A DNA stretch of 64,000 nucleotides from Sinomicrobium soli (GTDB lineage Bacteria; Bacteroidota; Bacteroidia; Flavobacteriales; Flavobacteriaceae): contig NZ_QLNV01000004.1 of the NCBI RefSeq assembly GCF_003285545.1, forward strand, positions 62,001-126,000. The letters run 5' to 3'. The position numbers were made by a program, and so were the translations under genes. This document shows positions 41,028 to 49,753 of the stretch, piece by piece; the stretch's first letter is position 1; the number at the start of each line of letters is the position of its first letter. The notes under the pieces are model-generated. The model had not been told where the DNA came from. It was given only the letters and a program-made list of their open reading frames with translations, and did not search any database.

Positions 41028-41609
41028 ATGGATTTGACACAGGGAACTTTTCGGGAAAAGAGTGACAGGGCAAAAAAAATGATGCTCTGGTTCGGTATGA
41101 TAAGCATACTGATGACCTTCGCAGGGCTTACCAGTGCGTATGTGGTGAGTAAGACCCGGCCCGACTGGCTGCAGGATTTTGCGCTTCCCGGAGCCTTTTT
41201 GGTGAGTACGGTATTTATACTGCTCAGCAGTGTTACATTTCACTTTGCCAAAAAGAATATTGAAACCGGGCAAAGGCAGGCAGGCAGTATATTACTGCTC
41301 GTTACCCTGTTGCTTGCCATTGCATTTGTCGTCTCCCAGTTTTACGGGTTTTCACAGGTGATAGCAGAAGGGTATTACTTTACCGGGGCACAGAGTACGG
41401 TAACCACCTCGTTCCTGTACGCCATTACCGTGGCCCACCTGGCTCACGTGGCAGCCGGGATACTGGTGTTGCTGGTAGTAATTTATAATCATTTTAAAGA
41501 GAAGTACGGTCCCGGTCAAACCCTTGGTTTAGAATTGGCTGTAACGTTCTGGCATTTCCTGGATTTGCTGTGGGTGTACCTCATTTTATTTTTCTATTTC
41601 TTTAGATAA
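41028..41609 (+). CDS. Cytochrome c oxidase subunit III-like protein (short paralogue)
   Basis: This 193-residue protein has five transmembrane helices and the heme-copper oxidase subunit III pattern (MMLWFGMISILMTFAGLTSAYV shown in part: MLWFGMISILMTFAGL; TVAHLAHVAAGILVLL; VTFWHFLDLLWVYLILFF). The conserved His in LAHVAAG and the ending WHFLDLLWVYL are typical. A second, longer subunit III gene follows 52 bp later. The ATG at 41028 is used; a TTG at 41022 is in frame. Confidence 0.9.
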   Translation: MDLTQGTFREKSDRAKKMMLWFGMISILMTFAGLTSAYVVSKTRPDWLQDFALPGAFLVSTVFILLSSVTFHFAKKNIETGQRQAGSILLLVTLLLAIAFVVSQFYGFSQVIAEGYYFTGAQSTVTTSFLYAITVAHLAHVAAGILVLLVVIYNHFKEKYGPGQTLGLELAVTFWHFLDLLWVYLILFFYFFR

Positions 41610-41661
41610 TAAAAAAACGTAAATTTGGGCAGTTTTTTTTAAAAAATATATGTATTAGTGT

Positions 41662-42636
41662 ATGGAAGCTACTGTTACAACAGCTACAGAAGGAAAGGTT
41701 TGGGGAGGAGGCAATAAGCCGCTGAACGCCAGTTACGGAAAAATGATGATCTGGTATTTTATCCTCTCGGATGCCCTGACGTTTTCCGGATTCCTTGCAG
41801 CTTACGGACTTACCCGTTTCAAGTTTATCGATTCCTGGCCTATTGCGGATGAGGTTTTTAACCACTTTCCGTTTCTGCACGGAGTAGATGCTCCCATGTA
41901 TTACGTAGCTTTGATGACCTTTATTCTTATCTTTTCTTCGGTGACCATGGTACTGGCCGTGGATGCCGGACACCAGATGAAAAAGAGCAAGGTAGCCTGG
42001 TATATGTTCTTTACCGTAATCGGCGGGCTTATCTTCCTCGGGTCTCAGGCCTGGGAATGGAAGAATTTTATTCAGGGAACATACGGAGCTGTCGAAACCA
42101 AAGGCGGACAGATCCTGCAATTTGTCGATGCCGGCACCGGAGAACGGCTCGCGCTAAGCGATTTTGCAGTGCCTGGCAGTGAAGCCAAACAGGGCGTGAA
42201 TGCCAACGGGATGTCTGCCCAGGTAGAAGAAGCCGAACACATCTATGCAGTACAGGATATTGTGGATGGCTTTAACACCCACCAGAATGTTCTGCTCCGG
42301 ACCGAGAGGCTCGATGAACACGGACATAAAACCTTGCTGACCCGGGAACAGTCGGCAGAAAAACTGAAAAATGCGGTACATGTGGTGGAAGGAGCGAACC
42401 TTATCCGAAACGAATACGGAAATACACAGTTTGCAGACTTCTTTTTCTTTATCACAGGGTTTCACGGTTTTCACGTCTTTACCGGCGTGGTATTGAACGT
42501 TATTATTTTCTTTAACGTTATCCTCGGAACCTATGAAAAGAGAAAGAGCTATGAGATGGTAGAGAAAGTAGGGCTGTACTGGCACTTTGTAGACCTCGTA
42601 TGGGTTTTTGTATTTACCTTCTTCTATCTCGTATAA
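41662..42636 (+). CDS. Cytochrome c oxidase subunit III (long form)
   Basis: This 324-residue membrane protein has the subunit III pattern (MIWYFILSDALTFSGFLAAY, GSQAWEWKNFIQG, FFFITGFHGFHVFTGVV, YWHFVDLVWVFVFTFFY). Residues ~140-235 form a hydrophilic insertion (GAVETKGGQILQFVDAG...HVVEGANL) between helices, as in other Bacteroidota. The pair of subunit III genes is usual in this phylum. A -7 box TAAATTTG lies at 41620-41627. Confidence 0.92.
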   Translation: MEATVTTATEGKVWGGGNKPLNASYGKMMIWYFILSDALTFSGFLAAYGLTRFKFIDSWPIADEVFNHFPFLHGVDAPMYYVALMTFILIFSSVTMVLAVDAGHQMKKSKVAWYMFFTVIGGLIFLGSQAWEWKNFIQGTYGAVETKGGQILQFVDAGTGERLALSDFAVPGSEAKQGVNANGMSAQVEEAEHIYAVQDIVDGFNTHQNVLLRTERLDEHGHKTLLTREQSAEKLKNAVHVVEGANLIRNEYGNTQFADFFFFITGFHGFHVFTGVVLNVIIFFNVILGTYEKRKSYEMVEKVGLYWHFVDLVWVFVFTFFYLV

Positions 42637-42686
42637 AAAAAACATTAATGATCTCCCTTGCGGAGAGTAGATAATATCAGTCGAAA

Positions 42687-43034
42687 ATGGCACACGCACA
42701 CGCATCAAACGTTAAGAGAATATGGACGGTATTTTTTATATTGTCTGTAATAACCATAGTCGAAGTTGTTCTCGGGATCATAAGGCCCGAGTGGTCTATG
42801 GCAATGGTGATAGGAATGAAGTTGCTGAACTGGATATTTATTATCCTCACTTTGGTAAAAGCCTATTATATCGCATGGGCCTTTATGCACCTCGAAGGAG
42901 AAAAGGGAAGTTTCCGGTGGTCTATCGTATTGCCCCTGATTATTCTTGTGCCCTATCTTGCTGCTTTGCTGCTTACGGAAGGGCATTATATTCACGAAGT
43001 GATGAAGCAAGGTTTCGTGAGCTGGGATTTTTAG
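42687..43034 (+). CDS. Cytochrome c oxidase subunit IV family protein
   Basis: This 115-residue protein has three transmembrane helices (IWTVFFILSVITIVEVVLG, LLNWIFIILTLVKAYYIAWA, VLPLIILVPYLAALLL) and the FMHLEGEKGSF motif of the small oxidase subunit IV (prokaryotic CtaF type). It follows subunit III by 50 bp and is closed by a terminator. Confidence 0.9.
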   Translation: MAHAHASNVKRIWTVFFILSVITIVEVVLGIIRPEWSMAMVIGMKLLNWIFIILTLVKAYYIAWAFMHLEGEKGSFRWSIVLPLIILVPYLAALLLTEGHYIHEVMKQGFVSWDF

Positions 43035-43073
43035 AATGGAACTAAATAGTTTTTATATATTTAACAGTATTAG

Positions 43074-43099
43074 AGAGGCGGTTCTGAACCGTCTTTTTT
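43074..43099 (+). terminator. Terminator after the subunit IV gene
   Basis: An inverted repeat centred on GGTTCTGAACC (stem ~8 bp with one G-T pair, 3-nt loop) followed by TTTTTT. A TATTTTTG -7-like box follows at 43099-43106. Confidence 0.7.
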
Positions 43100-43242
43100 A
43101 TTTTTGTACCGGTGTTCCGGATGCGTTCTGTCGGGGGCAAAAGGCTGTTGAATGTCTTTGATTTTTCATGTGAGAACGCAGCGGTTTCTGAATGTGCATA
43201 ATTTTGTTTTGCACATTTTGGCGGGGCAAAAATTTTTGAACA

Positions 43243-43335
43243 GATGGTCAGTTGGCAAACGACGAAATGGAGAGAAGCCGGAAGTCTGAATGACAGACCG
43301 GCAACTACAAACTAACAACTACGAACTAAAAAACC
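43243..43335. repeat. Interspersed intergenic repeat, copy 2
   Basis: Contains CAGTTGGCAAACGACGAAATGG, GAAGCCGGAAGTCTGAATGACAG and CTACAAACTAACAACTACGAACTAA in shorter pieces, paralleling 1935-2060. It fills the 300-bp gap between the oxidase subunit IV terminator and the thioredoxin-like gene. Confidence 0.55.
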
Positions 43336-43337
43336 AA

Positions 43338-44015
43338 ATGAAAAAATATATAGTGCTCGGTGTGTTGTTTGTGCTGCCTATTGTGGCCTATCTTTTTTTT
43401 GCTTCGGGAGTGAACAATTTTGTGAAGCTTCCCGTGCTTACGGAGAACGTAGGTAATGTAAACGCTTTTCGCGCTCTCGACGGGGAGGTGGCAGACCTGG
43501 ACAACAGGATCACGGTGCTGGCATTTTTCGGAGACCATCCCGGAACAAAGAAGGGGAATGCGTTTAATGCCAATCAGAAGATATACAAGAGGTTTTATCA
43601 ATTCACCGATTTTCAGTTTGTGGCGGTACTTCCGGATAAAAGGGAAACGGAGGAGGAAGCCAGGGCCCTTAAGACGGAGCTATCCCCTCTTACCGATATG
43701 GGCAAGTGGAAGTTTGTCTTCGGTAGTGAAAGGGCCGTGGAAGACCTGTTTTACAGCCTCGGGAGTCATGGAGAGCTCGATACCGACCTGAGTGCATCCC
43801 GTATTTTTATCATTGACAGGGAACGGAACCTTAGGGGCAGAGACAGGGACGACGATACCGGCGGACCTCTCTATGGGTACGATGCCACTTCGGTTGCCGT
43901 GCTCAATAATAAAATGATCGATGATATGAAAATCCTGCTTGCGGAATACCGCCTTGCCCTGAAGAAGAACGACGACGTGAGCAGAAGGGATTCGTATCTG
44001 AAACAACGGAAATAA
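43338..44015 (+). CDS. Membrane-anchored thioredoxin-fold protein
   Basis: This 225-residue protein has an N-terminal signal anchor (YIVLGVLFVLPIVAYLFFAS) and a thioredoxin/SCO-like domain (ITVLAFFGDHPGTKKGNAFN, FQFVAVLPDKRETEEEA, RIFIIDRERNLRGRDR). The usual CxxC or CxxxC is absent (FFGDHPG in its place), so it is not a redox or copper-binding SCO. It lies between oxidase subunits and a true SCO protein. A structural or assembly role is inferred. ATG 43338 is chosen; the longer frame to 43290 runs into repeat sequence. Confidence 0.75.
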   Translation: MKKYIVLGVLFVLPIVAYLFFASGVNNFVKLPVLTENVGNVNAFRALDGEVADLDNRITVLAFFGDHPGTKKGNAFNANQKIYKRFYQFTDFQFVAVLPDKRETEEEARALKTELSPLTDMGKWKFVFGSERAVEDLFYSLGSHGELDTDLSASRIFIIDRERNLRGRDRDDDTGGPLYGYDATSVAVLNNKMIDDMKILLAEYRLALKKNDDVSRRDSYLKQRK

Positions 44016-44044
44016 TTAACGGTTCCGAACTAAAGTTCAAGCAT

Positions 44045-44740
44045 ATGAAAGGCAAATATACTTATGTCTGGGTTTCTCTGGTGATCCTTGTTTTCGGGAT
44101 TATCTTTATACCCAGGATCATAGATCGCGTAAAGGAAGGAAATATCGTGGACAGCGACAGGCATAATGTGGGAAAGGAAGTGCCTGGTGTGGAAAGTGCG
44201 GACCTGCTGACCGTAGGACCGGTGCCGGCTTTCGAATTCGTGGACCAGCACAAGGATACGGTTACCAATGAAGATTATAAGGGAAAGGTATATGTAGTGG
44301 AGTTCTTTTTTACGACTTGCCCCACGATATGTCCGGTGATGAACCAGAATATGGTCAAGATCCAGAACGAATTCAGGGAAGACTCCCGTTTCGGGGTGGC
44401 CTCCTTTTCCATCAATCCGGAGTATGATACCCCCGAAGTGCTTGCCGCGTATGCCGAAAAACACGGTGCGAACCACCCGAACTGGCATTTTCTCACCGGT
44501 GATGCGGATAAGATCTATGAACTCGCTAACGGCGGGTTCAATCTCTATGCGGGGGTAAACCCCGAGGCCAGGGGCGGCTTTGAACATTCCGGCATGTTTG
44601 CCCTTATCGACGGTAACGGTAATATAAGGTCGAGGAAAGACAAGTTCGGGAATCCCATGGTGTACTACGACGGGCTGGAACAGGAAGGTATAGAGATGCT
44701 CAAAAAGGATATTGCCGCACTTCTGGAAGAAAAACAGTAA
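44045..44740 (+). CDS. SCO1/SenC family copper chaperone
   Basis: This 231-residue protein has an N-terminal membrane anchor (YVWVSLVILVFGIIFIP) and the SCO thioredoxin-like domain. Copper ligands are visible: CPTIC in FFTTCPTICPVMNQNM and His in NWHFLTGDADKIYELA. SCO proteins deliver copper to the CuA site of subunit II in the periplasm. It lies 29 bp after the thioredoxin-like gene. Confidence 0.92.
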   Translation: MKGKYTYVWVSLVILVFGIIFIPRIIDRVKEGNIVDSDRHNVGKEVPGVESADLLTVGPVPAFEFVDQHKDTVTNEDYKGKVYVVEFFFTTCPTICPVMNQNMVKIQNEFREDSRFGVASFSINPEYDTPEVLAAYAEKHGANHPNWHFLTGDADKIYELANGGFNLYAGVNPEARGGFEHSGMFALIDGNGNIRSRKDKFGNPMVYYDGLEQEGIEMLKKDIAALLEEKQ

Positions 44741-44747
44741 ATATACG

Positions 44748-45284
44748 ATGACTATGATCCCGGCTGATATGGAAGAAAAGAAATACAACAAGCTTATTGT
44801 GGCGCTTTCTGTAGTGATACCGCTGGCGGTAGCCGTACTCTTCGGCGTCAGGATACCCAATGTGGAGCCCCTCAGGTTCCTGCCCCCGGTATATGCCTCT
44901 ATCAACGGACTGACCGCTGTATTGCTGGTGCTGGCCGTATGGGCCGTTAAAAACGGAAAGACCGCAATGCACGAAAAACTGATGAAAACCTGTATAGGCC
45001 TTTCCGCGATGTTCCTGGTCATGTATGTAGCCTATCACATGACGTCGGATTCTACGCCTTTCGGCGGGGAAGGGTGGATAAGGTATGTCTACTATTTTAT
45101 ACTCATCACCCATATTCTCTTGTCTGTAGGGATCATCCCGCTGGTGCTTATCAGCTTTGTGAGGGCCCTGGCAAAGCGGTTCGACAGGCACAGAAAGATC
45201 GCCAGGATCACGTTTCCGATATGGTTGTATGTCGCCGTTACCGGAGTGGTGGTCTATTTGATGATTTCCCCTTATTATGTGTAA
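44748..45284 (+). CDS. DUF420 family membrane protein
   Basis: This 178-residue protein has four or five transmembrane helices (LIVALSVVIPLAVAVLFGV, GLTAVLLVLAVWAV, CIGLSAMFLVMYVAYHMTS, YYFILITHILLSVGIIPLVL in parts). Conserved histidines occur in YHMTSD, THILLS and RHRKIA. DUF420 proteins (CtaM/YozB-like) are associated with cytochrome oxidase maturation. It starts 7 bp after the SCO gene; the ATG at 44748 avoids overlap. Confidence 0.88.
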   Translation: MTMIPADMEEKKYNKLIVALSVVIPLAVAVLFGVRIPNVEPLRFLPPVYASINGLTAVLLVLAVWAVKNGKTAMHEKLMKTCIGLSAMFLVMYVAYHMTSDSTPFGGEGWIRYVYYFILITHILLSVGIIPLVLISFVRALAKRFDRHRKIARITFPIWLYVAVTGVVVYLMISPYYV

Positions 45285-45334
45285 CTTTGTACAAAGTGCC
45301 GTCATCCTGAAGAGATGATCGAAAAACGTGTGTT

Positions 45335-45559
45335 ATGAATACCAGGTCCTGTATTTTGATTGTTGTTCTGCTTTTTGTCTTTCTGCCCGCCGGGGCACAG
45401 TGTGCCATGTGCCGTGCGGTACTGGAAAGCGGGGAAGGGCAGGAGGCCGCACGGGGTATTAACAACGGGATCATATACCTTATGGCCATCCCCTATATCC
45501 TTATGGGAGGACTGGGCTATGTGCTATACCGGAAATTCAGGAATAAAAAAGCCATCTGA
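45335..45559 (+). CDS. Small membrane protein with CxxC, oxidase cluster
   Basis: This 74-residue protein has a signal-like helix (ILIVVLLFVFLPAGAQ), a CAMCRAVLES motif and a C-terminal transmembrane helix (GIIYLMAIPYILMGGLGYVLY). It is the last forward gene of the oxidase cluster and is followed by a terminator overlapping its stop. The two cysteines could bind metal or act in redox chemistry. The function is unknown. Confidence 0.75.
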   Translation: MNTRSCILIVVLLFVFLPAGAQCAMCRAVLESGEGQEAARGINNGIIYLMAIPYILMGGLGYVLYRKFRNKKAI

Positions 45560-45585
45560 ATTTCTTTCAGACGGCCTTTTTGTTT
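45551..45585 (+). terminator. Terminator of the cytochrome oxidase cluster
   Basis: GCCATCTGAA and TTCAGACGGC form a stem with one A-C mismatch, followed by TTTTTGTTTTT. It overlaps the stop of the small CxxC gene. Confidence 0.7.
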
Positions 45586-45602
45586 TTACAACTTTCAGCT
45601 TT

Positions 45603-46013
45603 TCAGCAAAATTCGTTATACGCTTCGATAAGGTTGTCTGCGATCATTTCCGCAGGACGCCCTTCGATATGATGACGTTCGAGCATATGTACCAGTTCCC
45701 CGTCTTTAAACAGCGCCATGCTGGGCGATGAAGGAGGGAAAGGTACCATATGGCCTCTTGCCCGGTCTGTAGCTTCGCGGTCCACTCCCGCGAAAACCGT
45801 AACTATGTTATCGGGCTTTTTCTGGTTTTCCAGCGACATCTTGGCGCCGGGCCTCGCGTTGGCAGCCGCGCATCCGCATACCGAATTGACTACAACAAGT
45901 GTAGTTCCCGGTTTGGCCAGGGCGGCATCGACTTCATCAGCAGTATACAGTTCCTGAAACCCGACACTGGTCAGGTCTTCTTTCATGGGTTTTACTAATT
46001 CTTCCGGATACAT
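45603..46013 (-). CDS. BrxA/BrxB family bacilliredoxin
   Basis: This 136-residue thioredoxin-fold protein starts MYPEELVKPMKEDL and carries the CGC motif (VNSVCGCAAANARPGA), then PFPPSSPSMALFKDGELVHM. It matches the YphP/YqiW bacilliredoxins, which reduce bacillithiol-mixed disulfides on proteins. A reverse-strand -7 box TATTTTTG lies at 46046-46039. Confidence 0.92.
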   Translation of the reverse strand: MYPEELVKPMKEDLTSVGFQELYTADEVDAALAKPGTTLVVVNSVCGCAAANARPGAKMSLENQKKPDNIVTVFAGVDREATDRARGHMVPFPPSSPSMALFKDGELVHMLERHHIEGRPAEMIADNLIEAYNEFC

Positions 46014-46475
46014 AATTCAGCTTTTTTTTACTTCATTACAAAAATACGAATAATTTCGGGTAGAACCCACGCTTTATTTTACAAGCTTCCGTTTATGGGG
46101 TCTTAGTTTGTTTAAAATGTCATTCAGAACGCAGTGAAGAATCTCCGGGCTTTCGGTGCTGCTGTTGAGGTTCCTTTGGTCTGGGTTGGAGATTCTTCGC
46201 TCCGCTCTGAATGACAGGGTTGTCATTCCGACGATAGAGCCTGTCCCGGCCTTTTTCGGTCGGGGAGGAATCTCAGGTCTTTCGGTGCTGCTGTTGAGGT
46301 TCCTTTGGTCTGGGTTGGAGATTCTTCCTTCGCTGCGCTTCGATCAGAATGACAGGATTCATCCCGGGTGCAGTCGAGGGGTCTTCAGGCATGCCCAGAC
46401 TAAGAACTAACAACTACAACCCCTATTTCTCCCAAATAAATCGTAAGTTTGAACAACCTCAAAAACCAATTTCAT
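46014..46475. repeat. Repeat-rich intergenic region with nested GTCATTC/GAATGAC palindromes
   Basis: Two inverted-repeat units are present: GTCATTC (46119) with GAATGAC (46209), and GTCATTC (46222) with GAATGAC (46347). A 49-bp exact direct repeat (46150-46198 and 46279-46327, beginning CTTTCGGTGCTGCTG) is carried once in each unit. The remainder holds AGAATCTCC/GGAGATTCTTCGC arms and an ACTAAGAACTAACAACTAC tail. Such REP-like units are frequent in Bacteroidota genomes. Confidence 0.75.
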
Positions 46476-47057
46476 ATGTCACAGTTTTGGCTTTATTACA
46501 AACTGGGCCTATACCACGTTCTGGATATAAATGCGTATGATATTATTCTGTTTCTGGTCGTGCTGACGGTTCCCTATACCTTTTCACACTGGAAAAGGAT
46601 ATTATGGCTGGTAACCCTTTTTACCCTGGGGCATACCCTGTCGCTGGTCATGGCGGTATACGGGCTGGTCAGGGTGAGTTCCGCACTCGTAGAGTTCCTC
46701 ATTCCGCTGACCATATTGGTTACCGCCCTGTTTAATGTGTTTACTGCCGGGAAAAAGGGGAACAGGACATATGGCCCGGCATTTTTTGTGACGCTGTTTT
46801 TCGGCCTGGTGCACGGTCTGGGATTTTCCTCCTATTTTAAGGGAATTATCGCAGGAGAAGAAAACAAGTTGCTCCCCTTGCTGGAGTTTGCACTGGGAAT
46901 AGAAACGGCCCAGGTTATTGTGGTTTTGGCGGTACTGATCCTGGGAGGGATGCTGTCTGCCGTCTTCAGGTTTAACAGAAAAGACTGGGTTATGGTGATA
47001 TCTGCCGTGGTTGTCGGGATGGTGTTGCCCGTGATTATTGAAAATTATCCGTATTGA
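46476..47057 (+). CDS. HupE/UreJ-like membrane protein
   Basis: This 193-residue protein has six or seven transmembrane helices and the family motifs FTLGHTLSLVMAVYG, FGLVHGLGFSSYF and ALGIETAQVIVV. HupE/UreJ relatives transport nickel or cobalt, though the Bacteroidota members often lack nickel enzymes nearby. The ATG at 46476 is chosen over a TTG at 46449. Its stop overlaps the start of the next gene (TGATG). Confidence 0.87.
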   Translation: MSQFWLYYKLGLYHVLDINAYDIILFLVVLTVPYTFSHWKRILWLVTLFTLGHTLSLVMAVYGLVRVSSALVEFLIPLTILVTALFNVFTAGKKGNRTYGPAFFVTLFFGLVHGLGFSSYFKGIIAGEENKLLPLLEFALGIETAQVIVVLAVLILGGMLSAVFRFNRKDWVMVISAVVVGMVLPVIIENYPY

Positions 47058-47491
47058 TGAACATTGAAAAACAGGAGAAATACGACCGTGCCTATCTGAG
47101 GATGGCAAGGGAATGGGGCAGGCTTTCCTATTGTAAAAGGCGACAGGTAGGGGCCATTATCGTAAAAGACCGGATGATCATTTCCGATGGCTATAACGGG
47201 ACCCCGACAGGATTTGAAAACCATTGTGAAGACGACGAAGGGTATACCAAGTGGTACGTGCTTCACGCCGAGGCCAATGCTATACTCAAGGTGGCCTCAT
47301 CGACACAGTCCTGTAACGGGGCCACCCTTTATATTACCTTGTCTCCCTGCAAAGAATGTAGTAAATTAGTACACCAGGCCGGAATAAAGCGGGTGGTATA
47401 CCAGCAGGAGTATAAAGATGATTCCGGATTACAATTTTTAGCCAAAGCGGGCGTTGAATTAAAGCACATTCCCGACCTGGACGAAGCATGA
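47057..47491 (+). CDS. dCMP deaminase family protein
   Basis: This 144-residue cytidine/deoxycytidylate deaminase has the zinc motif VLHAEANAIL and SPCKECSKL, and the dCMP deaminase start (YLRMAREWGRLSYCKRRQVG in part). It deaminates dCMP to dUMP for dTMP synthesis. It overlaps the HupE/UreJ-like gene by one base and the S41 protease gene by four, so the three are likely one operon. Confidence 0.92.
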   Translation: MNIEKQEKYDRAYLRMAREWGRLSYCKRRQVGAIIVKDRMIISDGYNGTPTGFENHCEDDEGYTKWYVLHAEANAILKVASSTQSCNGATLYITLSPCKECSKLVHQAGIKRVVYQQEYKDDSGLQFLAKAGVELKHIPDLDEA

Positions 47492-49125
47492 AAAACGATA
47501 CGAAAATATGGCTCCCCTTACTCGTGGCCGTGGCTATGGCCGCCGGTATACTTATTGGCGGAATGGTTAATTTCGACAATGAGCCCCGGCAGTTTTTTTC
47601 CGTCAATTCAAAAAAGGAAAAACTCAACAGGCTGGTCGATTATATCGATTACGAATATGTAGACCAGGTGGATACCGATAGTATCGTAGACGTTACCGTA
47701 AACTCGATCCTTGAAAAGCTCGATCCCCATTCGGTGTATATTCCCCGGGAAAACCGTGAGATGGTAGCCGAGAACATGCAGGGGGATTTTGTGGGGATCG
47801 GCGTGAGTTTTTACATGTACAGGGATACGCTTTCGGTAATACGGCCCATTGAATACGGGCCCGGTGTCAGGGCGGGTATAAAATCGGGCGACCGCATATT
47901 GTATGCTGACGGCGATACGCTCTTCGGAAAACACATGAGCTCGAAAGAACTCCGGGGCATACTGAAGGGGAGAAAGGGAGACCCGGTGAACGTTACCTTA
48001 TACCGGAAGGAGGAAGATACCCTGATCTCACTGGATGTCGTCCGTGACGTTGTGCCGATCAAAAGTGTGGAAGCTTCCTATATGCTTACGGACACCCTGG
48101 GGTATATAAAGATAAACCGCTTTGCAGAATCTACATATGACGAATTCAAGGCGGCACTTGCCTTATTGAGGTCTGAGGGTGCTGCAGAACTCGTTCTGGA
48201 CCTGAGGGACAATCCCGGGGGATATATGAAAATGGCCGAAGATATCGCCGACGAATTTCTCGAGGACGGCAAGCTTATCCTGTTTACAAAGAATAAAAAA
48301 GGGGAAAAACAGGAGATATACGCCACTTCCCGGGGAGATTTTGAAGACGGCAGGGTATTTGTCCTGATCAACGAAAAATCGGCTTCGGCCAGTGAGATCG
48401 TGGCAGGGGCACTTCAGGATAATGACAAGGGGGTCATTGTAGGGCGTCGTTCGTTTGGTAAAGGGCTGGTACAGCGGGAGATGGAGCTGGGAGACGGTTC
48501 TTCAGTACGGCTTACCGTTTCGAGGTATTACACCCCTACGGGAAGGTCGATACAGCGCTCGTACGACAAGGGGATCGACGATTATTATCACCAGTTTTAC
48601 GAACGGTATTACAATGGAGAGCTGACTACTGCCGACAGTATTCATGTAGAGGATTCCCTGAAATTTACTACTCCGAAAGGGAAAACCGTGTATGGCGGAG
48701 GAGGGATCATCCCCGATGTGTTTATTCCGCTGGGAGGAAATCTCGAGGAAGAGGCCCTGAACTATATATTGCAGACCGGTTTCCTTTCTTATTTTGTCTT
48801 TGAATATCTCGATGGCGACAGGAGTTTATACAGGGAGTATACCGAAGAGGAGTTTGAAGCAAAGGTGAGTATAGACGACAGCCTCATCGCCAAATTTGTG
48901 GATTACGGACGCCGCAACAGGGGGCTGATAGGGGTGGATTTTTCCAGGATCAATTTTTCCGATTACAAGGATAATCTCAAGAAGTACATCAAGGCTACTA
49001 TTGCCGAGCAGTTATACGGCAGCAATGCCTATATCAGGATACTGAATGCCGATGACAATGCGGTGGCCAGGGTAATTGGCCTTAGCCGTAATCCGGAAAT
49101 AGAAACAGATCACGTCGCAGAATAA
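47488..49125 (+). CDS. S41 family C-terminal processing protease
   Basis: This 545-residue protein has an N-terminal membrane anchor (IWLPLLVAVAMAAGILIGG), a PDZ domain (about 100-180; GVSFYMYRDTLSVIRP, GDRILYADGD) and an S41 catalytic domain. It has the Ser motif NEKSASASEIVAGAL (about 295-309) and Lys in RRSFGKGLVQREMELGDG. It is a periplasmic CtpA-type protease. The C-terminal ~150 residues are an extension common in Bacteroidota. The start overlaps the dCMP deaminase stop (ATGA). Confidence 0.93.
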   Translation: MKNDTKIWLPLLVAVAMAAGILIGGMVNFDNEPRQFFSVNSKKEKLNRLVDYIDYEYVDQVDTDSIVDVTVNSILEKLDPHSVYIPRENREMVAENMQGDFVGIGVSFYMYRDTLSVIRPIEYGPGVRAGIKSGDRILYADGDTLFGKHMSSKELRGILKGRKGDPVNVTLYRKEEDTLISLDVVRDVVPIKSVEASYMLTDTLGYIKINRFAESTYDEFKAALALLRSEGAAELVLDLRDNPGGYMKMAEDIADEFLEDGKLILFTKNKKGEKQEIYATSRGDFEDGRVFVLINEKSASASEIVAGALQDNDKGVIVGRRSFGKGLVQREMELGDGSSVRLTVSRYYTPTGRSIQRSYDKGIDDYYHQFYERYYNGELTTADSIHVEDSLKFTTPKGKTVYGGGGIIPDVFIPLGGNLEEEALNYILQTGFLSYFVFEYLDGDRSLYREYTEEEFEAKVSIDDSLIAKFVDYGRRNRGLIGVDFSRINFSDYKDNLKKYIKATIAEQLYGSNAYIRILNADDNAVARVIGLSRNPEIETDHVAE

Positions 49126-49141
49126 CGGGTGATATTAAGGG

Positions 49142-49753
49142 TCAGGGCAGGAGCTTGTCGTGAACTTTAGTATGCTTGCCGCCGTTCCAGGCTGTAAGGA
49201 TGTCCGTAGCTACCTGGGCCCCGCTTCCCGCCGCTGCAGCAAACTGGCTTCGCCATCCGGCCAGTGTACCCGCAACGTACAGCCCTTCTTTTACCAGGTG
49301 GGCGGTGTTCCTGAGCTCTACCCGGTTTTTTTCGGAAGGGGAAAGCCTGTGGGGGATGAGATATTCCCCGAGGCCGTCGATGTTGAAGTGGTCGGTATAC
49401 CCGATAGCTACCACGACCATTTTTGCCCGGTATGAATTCCTGTTGGTCGTTACCGTATAGTTGCCGAATGCCCCCGATATAGCGGTTACCTTTTCCTTTT
49501 CGATCTGCTCTACATGCGGGTAATACTGCTCCAGGTGGGCCTTGCCGCTTCGGAGTATGTCGCTGCCTGTGGTCCCGGGCGGAATGCCCAGTACGTTGTT
49601 CAGGAATGCGCTTTGCAGATGAGAGGCCTTCTGGTGTATGATAATGCCTGTTCTCTTGTCTTTTGCATAAGCCGTTTTACGGGCAGAACCCAGTACAAGT
49701 GCACATTGCAGGCCCGCGGCCCCTCCCCCGATAACAAGTACATCGAACATCAT
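49142..49753 (-). CDS. Short FAD-dependent (thioredoxin reductase-like) oxidoreductase
   Basis: This 203-residue protein has a FAD-binding motif (DVLVIGGGAAGLQCALVLG) and the C-terminal FAD motif (EGLYVAGTLAGWRSQFAAAAGSGAQVA in part). The NADPH-binding domain and the active CxxC of thioredoxin reductases are missing, so it is a single-domain short form. It may use a separate electron partner. Its start overlaps the following small membrane protein by 4 bp. It is convergent with the S41 gene. Confidence 0.82.
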   Translation of the reverse strand: MMFDVLVIGGGAAGLQCALVLGSARKTAYAKDKRTGIIIHQKASHLQSAFLNNVLGIPPGTTGSDILRSGKAHLEQYYPHVEQIEKEKVTAISGAFGNYTVTTNRNSYRAKMVVVAIGYTDHFNIDGLGEYLIPHRLSPSEKNRVELRNTAHLVKEGLYVAGTLAGWRSQFAAAAGSGAQVATDILTAWNGGKHTKVHDKLLP

